Part shown: piece by piece, positions 33,895 to 43,835 of the stretch | How the letters are laid out: every line of letters begins with the position of its first letter | Numbering within the stretch: position 1 is the stretch's first letter | NCBI RefSeq assembly: GCF_003063435.1 | Contig: NZ_NESL01000002.1 | Span: forward strand, 682,001 to 746,000 | Source of the DNA: Limnohabitans sp. 2KL-1 | GTDB taxonomy: Bacteria; Pseudomonadota; Gammaproteobacteria; Burkholderiales; Burkholderiaceae_C | Direction: 5' to 3' | Length of the DNA stretch: 64,000 nt | Made by a program: the position numbers and the translations under genes | The notes under the pieces: model-generated | Told to the model about the DNA's origin: nothing | The model's input: the letters and a program-made list of their open reading frames with translations, nothing else | Database searches by the model: none

Positions 33895-34878
33895 ATGAAC
33901 GCTCGCCGCACCCTGCTGCAAAACACCACCCGCCTGCTGACACTGGCCAGCCTGTGCACCCCCATGGCCCTGATGGCGCAAGCCTTCCCCAGCAAACCCA
34001 TCACCCTGGTGGTGCCCGTGCCACCGGGCGGTTTGGTGGACACCTCGGCACGACTGATCTCCGAGCCTTTGGGTCGCTTGATCGGCCAGTCCATCGTGGT
34101 GGACAACAAGGGCGGTGCCAGCGGCAACCTGGCTTACCAGCAAGTGGCCCGCAGCCCCAAAGATGGCCACACCTTGCTCGTGTCGTACTCGGGCTACCAC
34201 GTCGCCAACCCCATTTTGATGACCAAGCTGCCTTGGGAGCTGAAAGACCTGACGCCCGTGGGCCTGATCACCGTGGCCACCAACGTGGTCGCGGTGCATC
34301 CCTCGGTGCCGGTGAACAACATGAAAGAGTTCATTGCCTACGCCAAACAAAACCCCGGCAAGCTGAACTACGCCTCGCAAGGCAATGGCTCGGTCTCGCA
34401 CATCGGCACCGAAATATTCAAGCAGCAAACCGGCGTGAGCCTGGTGCATGTGCCTTACAAAGGCTCTGGCCAAGCCATCGCCGACGTGCTGGCAGGCCAG
34501 GTGCAGGTGTTCATGACCACGCCACCTTCGGTGATGCAGCACATCCAGGCGGGCAAGCTCAAGGCGCTGGCCGTGACCGGTAAAAAGCGCCATGCGGGCA
34601 TGCCCCAAGTGCCCACCATGGCCGAAGCCGGTTACCCCAACTTTGACCTCGAATCATGGGTGGCTTTGTACGCCCCTGCCGGTACGCCTGCTGCGGCAGT
34701 GAACCAGCTGGCCGATGCCGTCAAGCGCAGCCTGGACCTGCCCGAGAGCAAGCAGCGCGCCGATCAGGCCGGTATCGAGGTGCGCTTTGTGGCCCCGGCC
34801 GACATGACCAAACTGCTGGACCGCGACATCGCTGAATGGACCCAGGCCATCAAGGCCGCCAACATCAAACTGGATTGA
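33895..34878 (+). CDS. Bug/TctC-family periplasmic solute receptor (copy 1)
   Basis: 327 residues. GAGAGA precedes the ATG. The signal peptide is about residues 1-30, cleaved after ALMAQA. The Bug fold signatures are ITLVVPVPPGGLVDTSAR, the IVVDNKGGASGNLAYQ loop, and the QGNGSVSHIGTEIFKQQTG region. Bug proteins bind carboxylates or amides for TctAB-type transporters or signalling. No membrane partners are nearby. It follows the OYE gene after 27 bp and is closed by a terminator. Confidence 0.92.
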   Translation: MNARRTLLQNTTRLLTLASLCTPMALMAQAFPSKPITLVVPVPPGGLVDTSARLISEPLGRLIGQSIVVDNKGGASGNLAYQQVARSPKDGHTLLVSYSGYHVANPILMTKLPWELKDLTPVGLITVATNVVAVHPSVPVNNMKEFIAYAKQNPGKLNYASQGNGSVSHIGTEIFKQQTGVSLVHVPYKGSGQAIADVLAGQVQVFMTTPPSVMQHIQAGKLKALAVTGKKRHAGMPQVPTMAEAGYPNFDLESWVALYAPAGTPAAAVNQLADAVKRSLDLPESKQRADQAGIEVRFVAPADMTKLLDRDIAEWTQAIKAANIKLD

Positions 34879-34885
34879 ACGGGAT

Positions 34886-34910
34886 ACAGACCCCTGCCAT
34901 CGGGGTCTGT
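34886..34910 (+). terminator. hairpin after Bug copy 1
   Basis: A perfect 9-bp stem ACAGACCCC/GGGGTCTGT with a 7-base loop starts 8 bp after the stop codon. It is followed only by CCTTC, so the T-run is weak. Confidence 0.6.
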
Positions 34911-34968
34911 CCTTCAAAACCCCGATGGGCCGTGTGCAGGCGATCCGTCCTTGCGCTTCAGATGCCGC

Positions 34969-35841
34969 TCATGCGGGGGCATGGATCAACTGCTGGGCCA
35001 AGGCATGCAAACGCGTCCCTGGCCGGGTCAAGTCGGTCACGATGCTGAAATGGTTCAGACCCGGCAGGTCTTCGCAAACCGGCACGGTTTGGGGTCCCCA
35101 AGCCTGGTGGATCAAGCGGTTGTGGCGCAAGAACTCGGGACTTTCATCACCGCCGGCCACGGTATAAAGCACGCCCTGGCGAGGACGCTGCCACTTTGCT
35201 GGACTGGCCATGCGCACATGCGCCGGGGTGATGCGCAAGTCACCCTGTACGAAGGGGGTTTTGCGAATGGGCGCCAGATCAAACAGGCCTGAAATCGACA
35301 TGGCTTTGCGCACCCATGTGGCTGGCAAATCGCGACCCACTTTTTTCCAATCGCAACCCAGCAGCATGGCCGCCAGATGACCGCCAGCCGAGTGGCCGAT
35401 CACGCTGACGTTGCTGCGGTCACCGCCGTGCTCGGCGATGTGACGCCAGACCCAAGCCCCGGCCTTGGCCATTTGCACGGCGATGTCGGGGATGGTGATG
35501 GGCTGATCGGCCGAGCCCGGGCACAGGGCGTAATTGACCACCACCACGCAAGCCCCCATGTCCCGCAAGGCGGGGGCCACAAAGGAATGGTCCGATTTGT
35601 CCAGACTGCGCCAGTAACCGCCGTGGATGAAGATCACCACAGGCGCATCGGCACGGGCAGCAGGAAAAATGTCCAGCGTTTCGTTCGGGCCATCGCCGTA
35701 GGGCATATCGAGCAAGGGCTTGAGCGTCTCGCGCGCCTGTGCAGATGCCGTTTGCCAGTGCGCAAAGTGGTCAGCAAAATCAGGCACCAAGGCGCGGTTG
35801 TTGTACATGCGGTCGTGCCAGGCGGCGTCTTTGATGGGCAT
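34969..35841 (-). CDS. alpha/beta hydrolase, kynurenine formamidase-like
   Basis: 290 residues from the ATG at 35841, with TTGGAGAC just upstream; the frame extends to a TTG. It starts with DAAWHDRMYNNRALVPD, as in bacterial formamidase-like esterases. It has the oxyanion motif FIHGGYWRSLDKSDH, the nucleophile GHSAGGHLAAM, and a late His in GLNHFSIV. Candidate reactions are N-formylkynurenine or arylester hydrolysis. No other tryptophan-degradation gene is near. Confidence 0.83.
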   Translation of the reverse strand: MPIKDAAWHDRMYNNRALVPDFADHFAHWQTASAQARETLKPLLDMPYGDGPNETLDIFPAARADAPVVIFIHGGYWRSLDKSDHSFVAPALRDMGACVVVVNYALCPGSADQPITIPDIAVQMAKAGAWVWRHIAEHGGDRSNVSVIGHSAGGHLAAMLLGCDWKKVGRDLPATWVRKAMSISGLFDLAPIRKTPFVQGDLRITPAHVRMASPAKWQRPRQGVLYTVAGGDESPEFLRHNRLIHQAWGPQTVPVCEDLPGLNHFSIVTDLTRPGTRLHALAQQLIHAPA

Positions 35842-35986
35842 GGGGGTCTCCAAGGTTTCATTGATTCAGCACGCCATATTGGCACAAGGCCTGATCACGT
35901 ACAGCCCAACCGGGGACAGTGCCTGGCCCCCTAGCTGCCGCCAGCACCACGCCAGCGCCAGCGCCCGATGCGGGCAGCCAACCGCG

Positions 35987-38188
35987 TCAGATTTTCATCT
36001 CCAGCCGCAGCTGCACATTGCGCCAACTGGGCGAGGTGTTGGTGGACGTTTCGCTCACACCGTTGCCGATGTAGCTGGACGAAGTCAGGTAGTCCCGTGC
36101 GGTGAGGTTGCTCACCGTCAATCGCAAGGCGGTGGCCGCAGAAAAGCGCCATTGGCCATACAAATCCAACACGCGCTTGGTGCCTTGGTAAGCCCACTGC
36201 TGTTCACTGCGACGGGTGTCGTAATCAGGATTCCAGTTGAGGTTGCCTCCCACGGTCAGAGGGATGCTGCGCACACGGTAGTCCGCTCCCAAGTTGGCCG
36301 TCATGCCTGGCTGTTGGTCAAGTCGGTTATCGGGCCCAGGCACCTGCTTGACCCGGGAACTGAACAGGCTCAGGTTGCTGCGGATGTCGATGGGCAAAGC
36401 ACTCGCCAGCATTTGATCCAGCCTGAACTTGGCCTCCAGCTCGATGCCCTGCGTGGTGGCATCGCCCAGGTTGACTGGAGAAGACACCCAGCGGTTCTGA
36501 CCGGGGGCCCAATAGGGATTGCTTTGCTCGGCCACGGTGTAGCGGATCAGATCACTGATCTGACGATGAAACACATTGGCGCTGAGCACGCCACCGCCAG
36601 CCAGATACCGCTCGAAAGCCACATCAATGCCGCTGGCCATTTCGGGCCTGAGGTCCGGGTTGCCCACCCGGTCGGGCCGTGTCGGGCTGTTCGTCTCGCG
36701 TGAAGGCACAGGACGGGCCACCAAGTTGTACAGCGTGGGGGTTTTGTAACTGCGCGTGAGGCTCATGCGCACCTGGTCACGCTTGGCGGGGTCAGGCTTC
36801 CACAGGGCATGCAGCAAAGGCGTCATGACCGAGCTGGTGTTGGACTTGAGCCCTTTGTCATCGGTGCCCTCGGTCAAGATGGATTCATAGCGCAAGCCCG
36901 CGTAAGCGGACCAGTTGGCGTTGATCTTGAACTCGTCTTGTGCATAAGCGGCCCAGCGGAAAGTGCGGGCCTTGATGTCTCCACCGTCTTCATCCACAGC
37001 CGCGTTGGCTTCTTCCACACGGCGCACACCTTCAAGCTCCAGACCACTGACGATCTGGTGTCCGTTGTCCATGGCGCGTGTCCATTTGCCACTCAGGCTG
37101 CCCGAGCGATCCACGAAATTTTGCGTTTCAAAGCCATTGAACAGCAGCACATCGGCCGCGCCCGTCTGGTTCAGCCGAAAGTCGTATTGCGACTGTCCGA
37201 GACCAAAACGAACTTCCAGGCGGTCATCGGCCGACAGGCGCTGCGCCCACTGACCGTTCAGGCGGGCCATGGCGTAACGGCTCTTGTTCAATGTCTGCGA
37301 ACTGTCCGACAACCCGCTGCCCTCGGTTTGCCGGATCTGCACCTGGCCGGGACTTTGATATTCCGAATACACCACAAAGGGTGTGAGCGTGAGTGCGCGA
37401 CCCTGTTCGCCTTTCCACTGCAACCGCGCATTGGCATGCAGACCTTGACGACGGCCCACAGATTCATTGAAACGAATGCGGTCTTCACCCGGCTCCGAGC
37501 TGATCAACGACGTGCTTTCATCCACCCGGTATTGGTCCATCAAAGACAGCGTCATCGTGCCCAACAAGGGCTCGGTCTTGAGGTTGTGCACCCAATTGAG
37601 CATGGTCGAACCCTCGCCACGCTCATGGCTGCGGGTGATTTTCAGGTCATCGGGGTTGGCCTTTTGTCCCTCGCGCAACACGATATTGATGGTGCCTGCG
37701 ATGGCACGCGCCCCGGTCTCAGCGGTGGGTGCACGCATGATTTCGATCTTCTCCACTTGCTCGGGCGTGAGCGAGTCCACCGAGAAACCGGGTGGCATGC
37801 GCTCCCCGTCGAGCAATATCTGGGTGTAACCGCCACCCAAGCCGCGCATGCGGATGGCACCGCCTCGGCCTGGAGCACCTTGCACCGTGACACCCGGCAA
37901 GCGTTTGAGCACCTCGCCCAAGGTCGCATCGCCTTGTTTTTCGATCTCTTCACGGCCGATGACGATTTTGGCGGCCGAAGACTCGCGGCGCGCCTCGGTG
38001 TCGTTGTTGCGGCTGCTGCGGATTTCGACTTGGCCCAAATCGGTTGGGGTGACTGCAGGTGTACTGGTGGCGGGGGAGGCAGGGCTTTGCGCCCAGGCCA
38101 CATGGGGCAGCAAAGACAGGCCGAATCCAGCCAGCAGCAGGCTGTGGCTCAGAGGGTGAAAGATAGGGGAAAAGCTGGATGAACGCAT
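35987..38188 (-). CDS. TonB-dependent outer-membrane receptor
   Basis: 733 residues. The signal peptide is about 1-33, ending HVAWAQ. The plug domain (about 60-180) has VIGREEIEKQGDATLGEVLKRLPG (region) and IRMRGLGGGYTQILLDGERM. The beta-barrel ends in aromatic-alternating strands and closes with QLRLEMKI. It imports a siderophore, vitamin or glycan at the cost of proton-motive force through TonB. There is no neighbouring gene for a siderophore or a regulator, so the ligand is unknown. Confidence 0.92.
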   Translation of the reverse strand: MRSSSFSPIFHPLSHSLLLAGFGLSLLPHVAWAQSPASPATSTPAVTPTDLGQVEIRSSRNNDTEARRESSAAKIVIGREEIEKQGDATLGEVLKRLPGVTVQGAPGRGGAIRMRGLGGGYTQILLDGERMPPGFSVDSLTPEQVEKIEIMRAPTAETGARAIAGTINIVLREGQKANPDDLKITRSHERGEGSTMLNWVHNLKTEPLLGTMTLSLMDQYRVDESTSLISSEPGEDRIRFNESVGRRQGLHANARLQWKGEQGRALTLTPFVVYSEYQSPGQVQIRQTEGSGLSDSSQTLNKSRYAMARLNGQWAQRLSADDRLEVRFGLGQSQYDFRLNQTGAADVLLFNGFETQNFVDRSGSLSGKWTRAMDNGHQIVSGLELEGVRRVEEANAAVDEDGGDIKARTFRWAAYAQDEFKINANWSAYAGLRYESILTEGTDDKGLKSNTSSVMTPLLHALWKPDPAKRDQVRMSLTRSYKTPTLYNLVARPVPSRETNSPTRPDRVGNPDLRPEMASGIDVAFERYLAGGGVLSANVFHRQISDLIRYTVAEQSNPYWAPGQNRWVSSPVNLGDATTQGIELEAKFRLDQMLASALPIDIRSNLSLFSSRVKQVPGPDNRLDQQPGMTANLGADYRVRSIPLTVGGNLNWNPDYDTRRSEQQWAYQGTKRVLDLYGQWRFSAATALRLTVSNLTARDYLTSSSYIGNGVSETSTNTSPSWRNVQLRLEMKI

Positions 38189-38283
38189 CCGAGCATTTTG
38201 ACAGCGCCCGCCCCGTGGCGTGTGAAGCCTGGGTAAAAGCCGCCGTCACGCAAGACCAATCGGGGCGACCGATGCCCCCAAAA

Positions 38284-39738
38284 TCAATCGCCTGATTTGA
38301 ACAAGGCAGCCACCTTGCGCTTGGGCTTGATGTTGGCCGAGATGGACGAACGGGCCGTTTTGGGCACCGATGCCTCCCAGCTGGGCGAAGTGTCGGTGGC
38401 CGCTGCTTCGTAGGGTTTTTCAAAGAAGGGGTCACGGTTCACGGGCGCGGGGCGGAAACCACTGCGGCGTTCACGCGGTGCATCCAGGGCATCACGCGGA
38501 TCGAAGTCGTCGCGGCGGCGGCCTTCGTAGGCGCGTCCACGCGGACGGTCTTCGGCGCGGGTGCCCCATTTTTCTGGGGCGGGGCCTGCGGGACGGGTGT
38601 CCAGCTGCAGCGTTTCGACATCGAGTTTTTTCTTGATCAGCTTTTCAATATCGCCCACCAGACGCGTGTCGGAAGGGCTGACCAGCGTCACCGCCAAGCC
38701 CGAAGCGCCAGCCCGGCCGGTGCGGCCAATGCGGTGCACGTAATCTTCGGCATTGAAGGGCACATCAAAGTTGAACACCGCCGGCACGTCCTTGATATCC
38801 AAACCGCGTGCGGCCACGTCGGTACAGACCAGCAGATCCACTTCGCCTTGCTTGAATGCCTCCAAGGCCTTCAGGCGCTCGTCCTGGCTCTTGTCGCCGT
38901 GCAGGGCAGCGGTGCGCAGGCCTTCACGCTCGAGCGAGCGGGCCAGCCGGCCGCAACCGAGCTTGCTGTTGACAAAGATGAACGCCTGCTTGATGCCCCG
39001 GTCGTCCAGAACTTTGCGGATCACGCGGCGCTTGTCGTCGTCTTGCGCGGCATAAAAGCGTTGCTCGACGGTGGAGGCGGTTTCGTTGGGTCGGGCCACC
39101 TCGATGGTGATAGGGTCTTGCAGGTAACTGCCGGCCAGGCGCTTGATCTCGGGCGAGAAGGTGGCCGAAAACAGCAGCGTGGTGCGCTGCTTGGGCAAAT
39201 AACTCAGGATGCGCTGCAAATCGGGCAAAAAGCCGATGTCCAGCATGCGGTCGGCTTCGTCGAGCACCACATATTCCACCTGGTTCAACACCGCGTTTTT
39301 GGCTTCGATGTGGTCCAGCAACCGGCCCGGCGTGGCGACCAGCACCTCAACGCCTTTTTTCAGCTCCAGCGTCTGGGGCTTCATGTCCATACCGCCAAAC
39401 ACCACCGCGCTGCGCAGCTGGGTGTACTTGGCGTACATCTTGATTTGCTGGGCCACCTGATCGGCCAGCTCCCGCGTTGGCAACAACACCAGCGCACGCA
39501 CCGGGTGGCGCGCAGGCGAGGTGGATGGGTTCTCGTGCTTGAGCAGGCGTTGCAGCAAGGGCAGCGAAAAAGCCGCCGTTTTGCCCGTGCCTGTCTGGGC
39601 AGCGCCCATGACATCCTGACCTGTCAACACCACCGGAATGGCTTGGGCCTGGATAGGGGTCATGGATTCGTAGCCCATTTCGGCCACGGCTCGTGCCAGC
39701 GTGGGCGCCAGCGATAAATTGGAAAAAGAGTCGGTCAT
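38284..39738 (-). CDS. rhlE: DEAD-box RNA helicase RhlE
   Basis: 484 residues. The DEAD-box motifs run in order: GYESMTPIQAQAIP (Q), AQTGTGKT (I), PTRELADQV (Ia), DEADRMLDIGF (II), SATF (III), ARGLDIKDV (V) and HRIGRTGRAG (VI). The last ~110 residues are Arg/Asp-rich and end KPKRKVAALFKSGD, a basic tail that binds RNA. It unwinds short RNA duplexes in ribosome assembly and RNA decay. Confidence 0.95.
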   Translation of the reverse strand: MTDSFSNLSLAPTLARAVAEMGYESMTPIQAQAIPVVLTGQDVMGAAQTGTGKTAAFSLPLLQRLLKHENPSTSPARHPVRALVLLPTRELADQVAQQIKMYAKYTQLRSAVVFGGMDMKPQTLELKKGVEVLVATPGRLLDHIEAKNAVLNQVEYVVLDEADRMLDIGFLPDLQRILSYLPKQRTTLLFSATFSPEIKRLAGSYLQDPITIEVARPNETASTVEQRFYAAQDDDKRRVIRKVLDDRGIKQAFIFVNSKLGCGRLARSLEREGLRTAALHGDKSQDERLKALEAFKQGEVDLLVCTDVAARGLDIKDVPAVFNFDVPFNAEDYVHRIGRTGRAGASGLAVTLVSPSDTRLVGDIEKLIKKKLDVETLQLDTRPAGPAPEKWGTRAEDRPRGRAYEGRRRDDFDPRDALDAPRERRSGFRPAPVNRDPFFEKPYEAAATDTSPSWEASVPKTARSSISANIKPKRKVAALFKSGD

Positions 39739-39793
39739 TAACCTGCTATTGTCGCATTTTGGGCTGAAGCCCCCTAAAACCGATTTTCAGGGC

Positions 39794-40369
39794 TCAGGTT
39801 TTGGGCAATGTCACACCCACTTGGCCTTGGTACTTGCCACCCCGGTCCTTGTAACTGGTTTCGCAGACATCGTCTTTGTCGCTCTCGAAAAACAACACCT
39901 GGGCGCAACCCTCTCCGGCATAAATCTTGGCAGGCAACGGCGTGGTGTTGCTGAACTCCAGTGTCACATAACCTTCCCACTCCGGCTCAAAAGGCGTCAC
40001 ATTGACGATGATGCCGCAACGGGCGTAGGTACTTTTGCCCAGGCAAATGGTCAGCACATTGCGCGGAATCCGAAAATACTCCATCGTGCGGGCCAGCGCA
40101 AAACTGTTGGGCGGGATGATGCAGACATCGCTCTCGATGTCGACAAAACTGCGTTCATCGAAATTCTTGGGGTCCACCACCGTGCTGTAGATGTTGGTAA
40201 AGACCTTGAATTCAGGGGCGCAACGGATGTCATAACCGTAGCTGCTGGTGCCGTAGCTGACGATCTTCTGGCCTGCCGCGTCCTTGCGGATCTGGCCCGG
40301 CTCGAACGGCTCGATCATGCCGTGCTCTTCGGCCATGCGCCGAATCCACTTGTCGCTTTTGATGCTCAT
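39794..40369 (-). CDS. dcd: dCTP deaminase
   Basis: 191 residues from the ATG at 40369 ([13 protein letters not shown]); the frame is open further but the family begins here. It has the signatures [26 protein letters not shown] with the conserved ERs/Glu region, and [10 protein letters not shown]. It makes dUTP from dCTP for thymidylate synthesis. It is single, 55 bp after rhlE on the same strand. Confidence 0.96.
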   Translation of the reverse strand: MSIKSDKWIRRMAEEHGMIEPFEPGQIRKDAAGQKIVSYGTSSYGYDIRCAPEFKVFTNIYSTVVDPKNFDERSFVDIESDVCIIPPNSFALARTMEYFRIPRNVLTICLGKSTYARCGIIVNVTPFEPEWEGYVTLEFSNTTPLPAKIYAGEGCAQVLFFESDKDDVCETSYKDRGGKYQGQVGVTLPKT

Positions 40370-40605
40370 CGTTGAACCTTTGAATATTTTTCGCATTTTA
40401 AGGTCCAAGGCAATGCCCTTGACACCTGCCCTTTTCACCTGCCCTCAACACATGCACTGGCACAAGCACTTGCAGCCATGGCACTGCACTTCCTGACCTG
40501 CTGATGCATATGGGCATTTGACCCACACGAGCGCCCTCCCAAATCCCCGGCGCGTGATGGCTTGTCCTGTCACACGGCGGACTGGGCTGACGCCGCAAGC
40601 CAAAA

Positions 40606-40621
40606 ATATCGTATACGATAT
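40606..40621. promoter_or_regulatory. perfect 16-bp palindrome, GntR operator
   Basis: ATATCGTATACGATAT is a perfect palindrome 20 bp before the ATG of the GntR gene. Its GTATAC core is typical of FCD-type GntR sites. It should mediate autorepression of the gntR-bug-prpD operon. Confidence 0.75.
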
Positions 40622-40641
40622 CCGAAATACCTTGCCACAAC

Positions 40642-41373
40642 ATGCTGCCCTGGATCACTGCCGACACCTCTGACCGCATCAAAAACATGCGGGACACGTC
40701 CTTGGCCAAACTGGTTCGGGAAGACCTGCTCGAGCACATCCTCAAAGGTGAGTTGGAGCCCGGGGATCGCATCAGTGAACCCGAAGTGGCCAGCCGCCTG
40801 CAAGTGTCACGGGTTCCGGTGCGCGAGGCCTTGCGCGAGCTTGAAAGCTCTGGGCTGGTGGTCTCACGCAAACACGCCGGGGTGTTTGTGCGCGCGATCG
40901 AGGCGCAAGAGGTGCGTGATCTTTACGAAATCCGCAGCCTGCTTGACAGCTTTGCCGGGGCCAAGGCGGCCGCCTTGCCGAACGCCGCCAGACACGCATT
41001 GAGCACCACCCTGAATGCCTCTATCGCGGCCATGTTGCACGCGCAAAGCCAGGAAAACCTGCCTGCTTATTACTCGGAAAACCTGCATTTTCATTGGTTG
41101 ATTGTGGTGGCCGCGCACAACGAGCAACTCAGCCGCACCTACCAGGAGGTGGTGCAAAAACTGCACCTGGCCCGGCTGCAAAGCCTGTCCCATGTGACCG
41201 GCATGTCCACCTCGATTGCAGAGCACCAGAACATCTGCCAAGCCATTGCACAGGGCGATTGCGCGCAGGCGCAGTCCTTGTTGGCAGCGCATGTGACCCA
41301 AGCCTACGCACGCTTGCACAACAGCCTCCAATCGGCTGACCAAGCTTCCACCCCCTCAGAGGAGACACCATGA
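40642..41373 (+). CDS. GntR-family (FCD) regulator
   Basis: 243 residues. The winged helix spans about 18-88, with LEPGDRISEPEVASRLQVSRVPVREALRELE as its core region and the wing HAGVFVRAI. The FCD domain holds the metal ligands in NLHFHWLIV, with later His in AEHQNI and AAHVTQ. The stop overlaps the ATG of the next gene by 4 bp. It likely represses the transport and catabolic genes that follow until the carboxylic acid is present. Confidence 0.9.
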   Translation: MLPWITADTSDRIKNMRDTSLAKLVREDLLEHILKGELEPGDRISEPEVASRLQVSRVPVREALRELESSGLVVSRKHAGVFVRAIEAQEVRDLYEIRSLLDSFAGAKAAALPNAARHALSTTLNASIAAMLHAQSQENLPAYYSENLHFHWLIVVAAHNEQLSRTYQEVVQKLHLARLQSLSHVTGMSTSIAEHQNICQAIAQGDCAQAQSLLAAHVTQAYARLHNSLQSADQASTPSEETP

Positions 41374-42341
41374 AAAGACGCACCCTGATTCAAGCAACCC
41401 CTTGGCTCGTGGCCCTGCCCGAACTGGCCCTGGCACAGGCCAACTTTCCCAATCGACCGCTCAAATACATCGTTCCCGTAGCCGCCGGCGGCGGCTCGGA
41501 CATGATCGGCCGCCAACTGTGCGACCGTCTGGGCAAGGTGCTCGGTCAGAGCATGGTGGTGGAAAACCACGGCGGCGGCGGCGGCGTGATCGCCTCCCAA
41601 ATGACTGCCAAGGCCTCGCCCGATGGTTACACCCTGATGCAAGGCTATGTGGCCACACACGGCACATCGCCCGCCACCCGAAAACTGAGCTACGACCCCA
41701 TCAAGGACTTCACACCGATCGGCATGATCGGCAGCACCCCCAACGTGCTGGTGGTCAACGCCAGCTTGGCCGCCAAGGACGTCAAGGAATTCATCCAGTA
41801 CGTGAAGAAGAACCCCGGACGCGTGTCGTATGGCTCGGCCGGCGCAGGGTCGTTAACGCACCTGACCGCTGAACTGTTCAAGGCTCAAACCGGCGCATTC
41901 ATGGTGCACATCCCGTACCGCGGCATTGCACCGGCCACCAACGACGTGATCGCTGGCCAGACGCAAGCCATGTTCCCCGGCCTGGCCGCTGCATTGCCAC
42001 ACATCCGCAGTGGCCGCGTGCGCGCCCTGGCCGTCACGGGCGCGCAACGTCACCCCGCCCTCAAGGATGTGCCCACCATGGAAGAAGCCGGACTCAAAGG
42101 CTTTGATGCGCAGCAGTGGTACGGCGTGGTTGGCCCCGCTGGCATGCCTGCCCAGATCGTCAAACAGCTCAACGACGCCATGGCGCAAGTGCTGGCTCAA
42201 CCAGACTTCCGCGAAAAGCTGAGCGCCGAAGCGGTCGAACTCACCCCCATGACACCGGCCCAATTTCTGGACTACATGAAGAAAGACCTGGCCCGCTGGA
42301 CGGACCTGGCCCGCGAACGCAAGATCAATCTTGACGCCTGA
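41370..42341 (+). CDS. Bug/TctC-family periplasmic receptor (copy 2)
   Basis: 323 residues. The signal peptide is about 1-23, ending ALAQA. Bug motifs are LKYIVPVAAGGGSDMIGRQ, MVVENHGGGGGVIASQ and GSAGAGSLTHLTAELF. It is coupled to the regulator by ATGA and precedes the PrpD-like gene by 25 bp. The likely ligand is the acid on which that enzyme acts. No permease genes are adjacent. Confidence 0.92.
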   Translation: MKRRTLIQATPWLVALPELALAQANFPNRPLKYIVPVAAGGGSDMIGRQLCDRLGKVLGQSMVVENHGGGGGVIASQMTAKASPDGYTLMQGYVATHGTSPATRKLSYDPIKDFTPIGMIGSTPNVLVVNASLAAKDVKEFIQYVKKNPGRVSYGSAGAGSLTHLTAELFKAQTGAFMVHIPYRGIAPATNDVIAGQTQAMFPGLAAALPHIRSGRVRALAVTGAQRHPALKDVPTMEEAGLKGFDAQQWYGVVGPAGMPAQIVKQLNDAMAQVLAQPDFREKLSAEAVELTPMTPAQFLDYMKKDLARWTDLARERKINLDA

Positions 42342-42366
42342 TTTTTAAACCCTGACTGGACTGCAC

Positions 42367-43737
42367 ATGACCATCAACACCGCAGTGGCCGCTGACCACA
42401 ACGCCCCCCCCATCACGGCCCAACTGGCCCGGTTTGTGGCCGAACATCCCGCACAAGGCTGGAGCGATGCCGTGGAGCACGAAGCCCACCGCACCTTTCT
42501 GAACTGGCTGGGCTGCGCCATCGGTGCAGCACGCCACGAGGCGGTGGAATCCGCCCTGGCCGCGGTGCACATGCTGGCACCCGCACCGCAGGCCACACTG
42601 GCCGGGCGCACCGAACGTGTGGACATGGCCAGTGCGGCCCTGATCAACGGCATCTCGTCGCACACTTTTGACTTTGACGACACCCACCTCAAAACCATCA
42701 TCCATCCAGCGGGCCCCGTGGCCTCTGCGGTGATGGCTTTGGCCGAAACCCAGAACAGTTCTGGCCGCCAGGTCATGGACGCGCTGGTGCTGGGCATTGA
42801 CGTGGCATGCCGCATGGGCAACCTGGTCTATCCCGAGCACTACGACCGGGGCTGGCACATCACAGGCTCGACCGGCACGCTGGGAGCAGCCGCCGCTTGT
42901 GCGCGTTTGCTGGGCCTCGACGCACAGCAAACCACCATGGCCTTGGGCATCGCCGCCTCGCAGCCCGTGGGCTTGCGCGAACAGTTTGGCACCATGACCA
43001 AACCCTTTCACCCCGGTGGTGCTGCACGCGCGGGCCTGATGTCGGCCTTGATGGCCCGCCACGGCTTCACCGCCAGCCCCCGCTCTTTGGAAGCGCCACG
43101 CGGCTGGGCCCAAGTGGTGTCCACCAAATACGACTGGCGCGAGGCGCAAGACGAATTGGGCCAACGCTTTGAAATCAGCTTCAATGCCTACAAACCCTTT
43201 GCTTGCGGCATCGTGATCCACCCCAGCATCGACGCCTGCGCCCAACTGCGCGCACAGGGCGTCAAACCCGAAGAAGTGCAAAGCATTGAGCTGCGCGTGC
43301 ACCCCTTGGTGCTGGAGCTCACCGGCAAGAAGACACCGCAAGACGGCTTGCAAGGCAAGTTCAGCGTGTACCACGGCTGTGCCGTGGGCCTGATCTTTGG
43401 ACGTGCAGGCGAAGAAGAGTTTTCAGACCACATCGTGCGCCGCGAAGATGTGGTGCGCCTGCGCGACAAGGTGCAAGCCGTGGTGGACACTTCGGTGCGT
43501 GAAGAAAGCGTGTACGTGACAGCTCATTTGGTCGATGGCCGCAGCGTGAAAGTGCATGTGGAACATGCCATTGGCTCGCTGCAAAAACCCATGACCGATG
43601 CCGATCTGGAAAGCAAGTTCCACGACTTGTCTGACCCGATTCTGGGTACGGCTCGTGTGAGCGATATTTTGGAAACCTGCTGGAGTCTGGGCAAAGCGCC
43701 TAACCTGCAAGGCCTGCTCGCGCTGCTCAAGCCCTGA
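42367..43737 (+). CDS. MmgE/PrpD family protein
   Basis: 456 residues. It begins with the all-helical domain, including ISSHTFDFDDTHLKTIIHPAGPV, which is the hallmark DFDDTH loop region, then MTKPFHPGGAARAGL, and ends with the small alpha/beta domain. The family includes 2-methylcitrate dehydratase, cis-aconitate decarboxylase and iminodisuccinate epimerase. With a Bug receptor and an FCD regulator in one operon it probably works on a di- or tricarboxylate. Classical prpB and prpC are absent, so methylcitrate is not favoured. Confidence 0.9.
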   Translation: MTINTAVAADHNAPPITAQLARFVAEHPAQGWSDAVEHEAHRTFLNWLGCAIGAARHEAVESALAAVHMLAPAPQATLAGRTERVDMASAALINGISSHTFDFDDTHLKTIIHPAGPVASAVMALAETQNSSGRQVMDALVLGIDVACRMGNLVYPEHYDRGWHITGSTGTLGAAAACARLLGLDAQQTTMALGIAASQPVGLREQFGTMTKPFHPGGAARAGLMSALMARHGFTASPRSLEAPRGWAQVVSTKYDWREAQDELGQRFEISFNAYKPFACGIVIHPSIDACAQLRAQGVKPEEVQSIELRVHPLVLELTGKKTPQDGLQGKFSVYHGCAVGLIFGRAGEEEFSDHIVRREDVVRLRDKVQAVVDTSVREESVYVTAHLVDGRSVKVHVEHAIGSLQKPMTDADLESKFHDLSDPILGTARVSDILETCWSLGKAPNLQGLLALLKP

Positions 43738-43754
43738 AACCATCAGTCAACTTG

Positions 43755-43788
43755 AAAAAAGCCGGGACCTGTTGGCCCCGGCTTTTTT
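43755..43788. terminator. bidirectional terminator
   Basis: AAAAAAGCCGGG and CCCGGCTTTTTT form a perfect 12-bp stem around ACCTGTTGGC. The T-run on both strands suits the convergent PrpD-like and BMP genes on either side. Confidence 0.93.
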
Positions 43789-43835
43789 GTTTCAAATTTC
43801 GGAAGCGGGCGCATACCCCGTTTGGAACAAGAACT

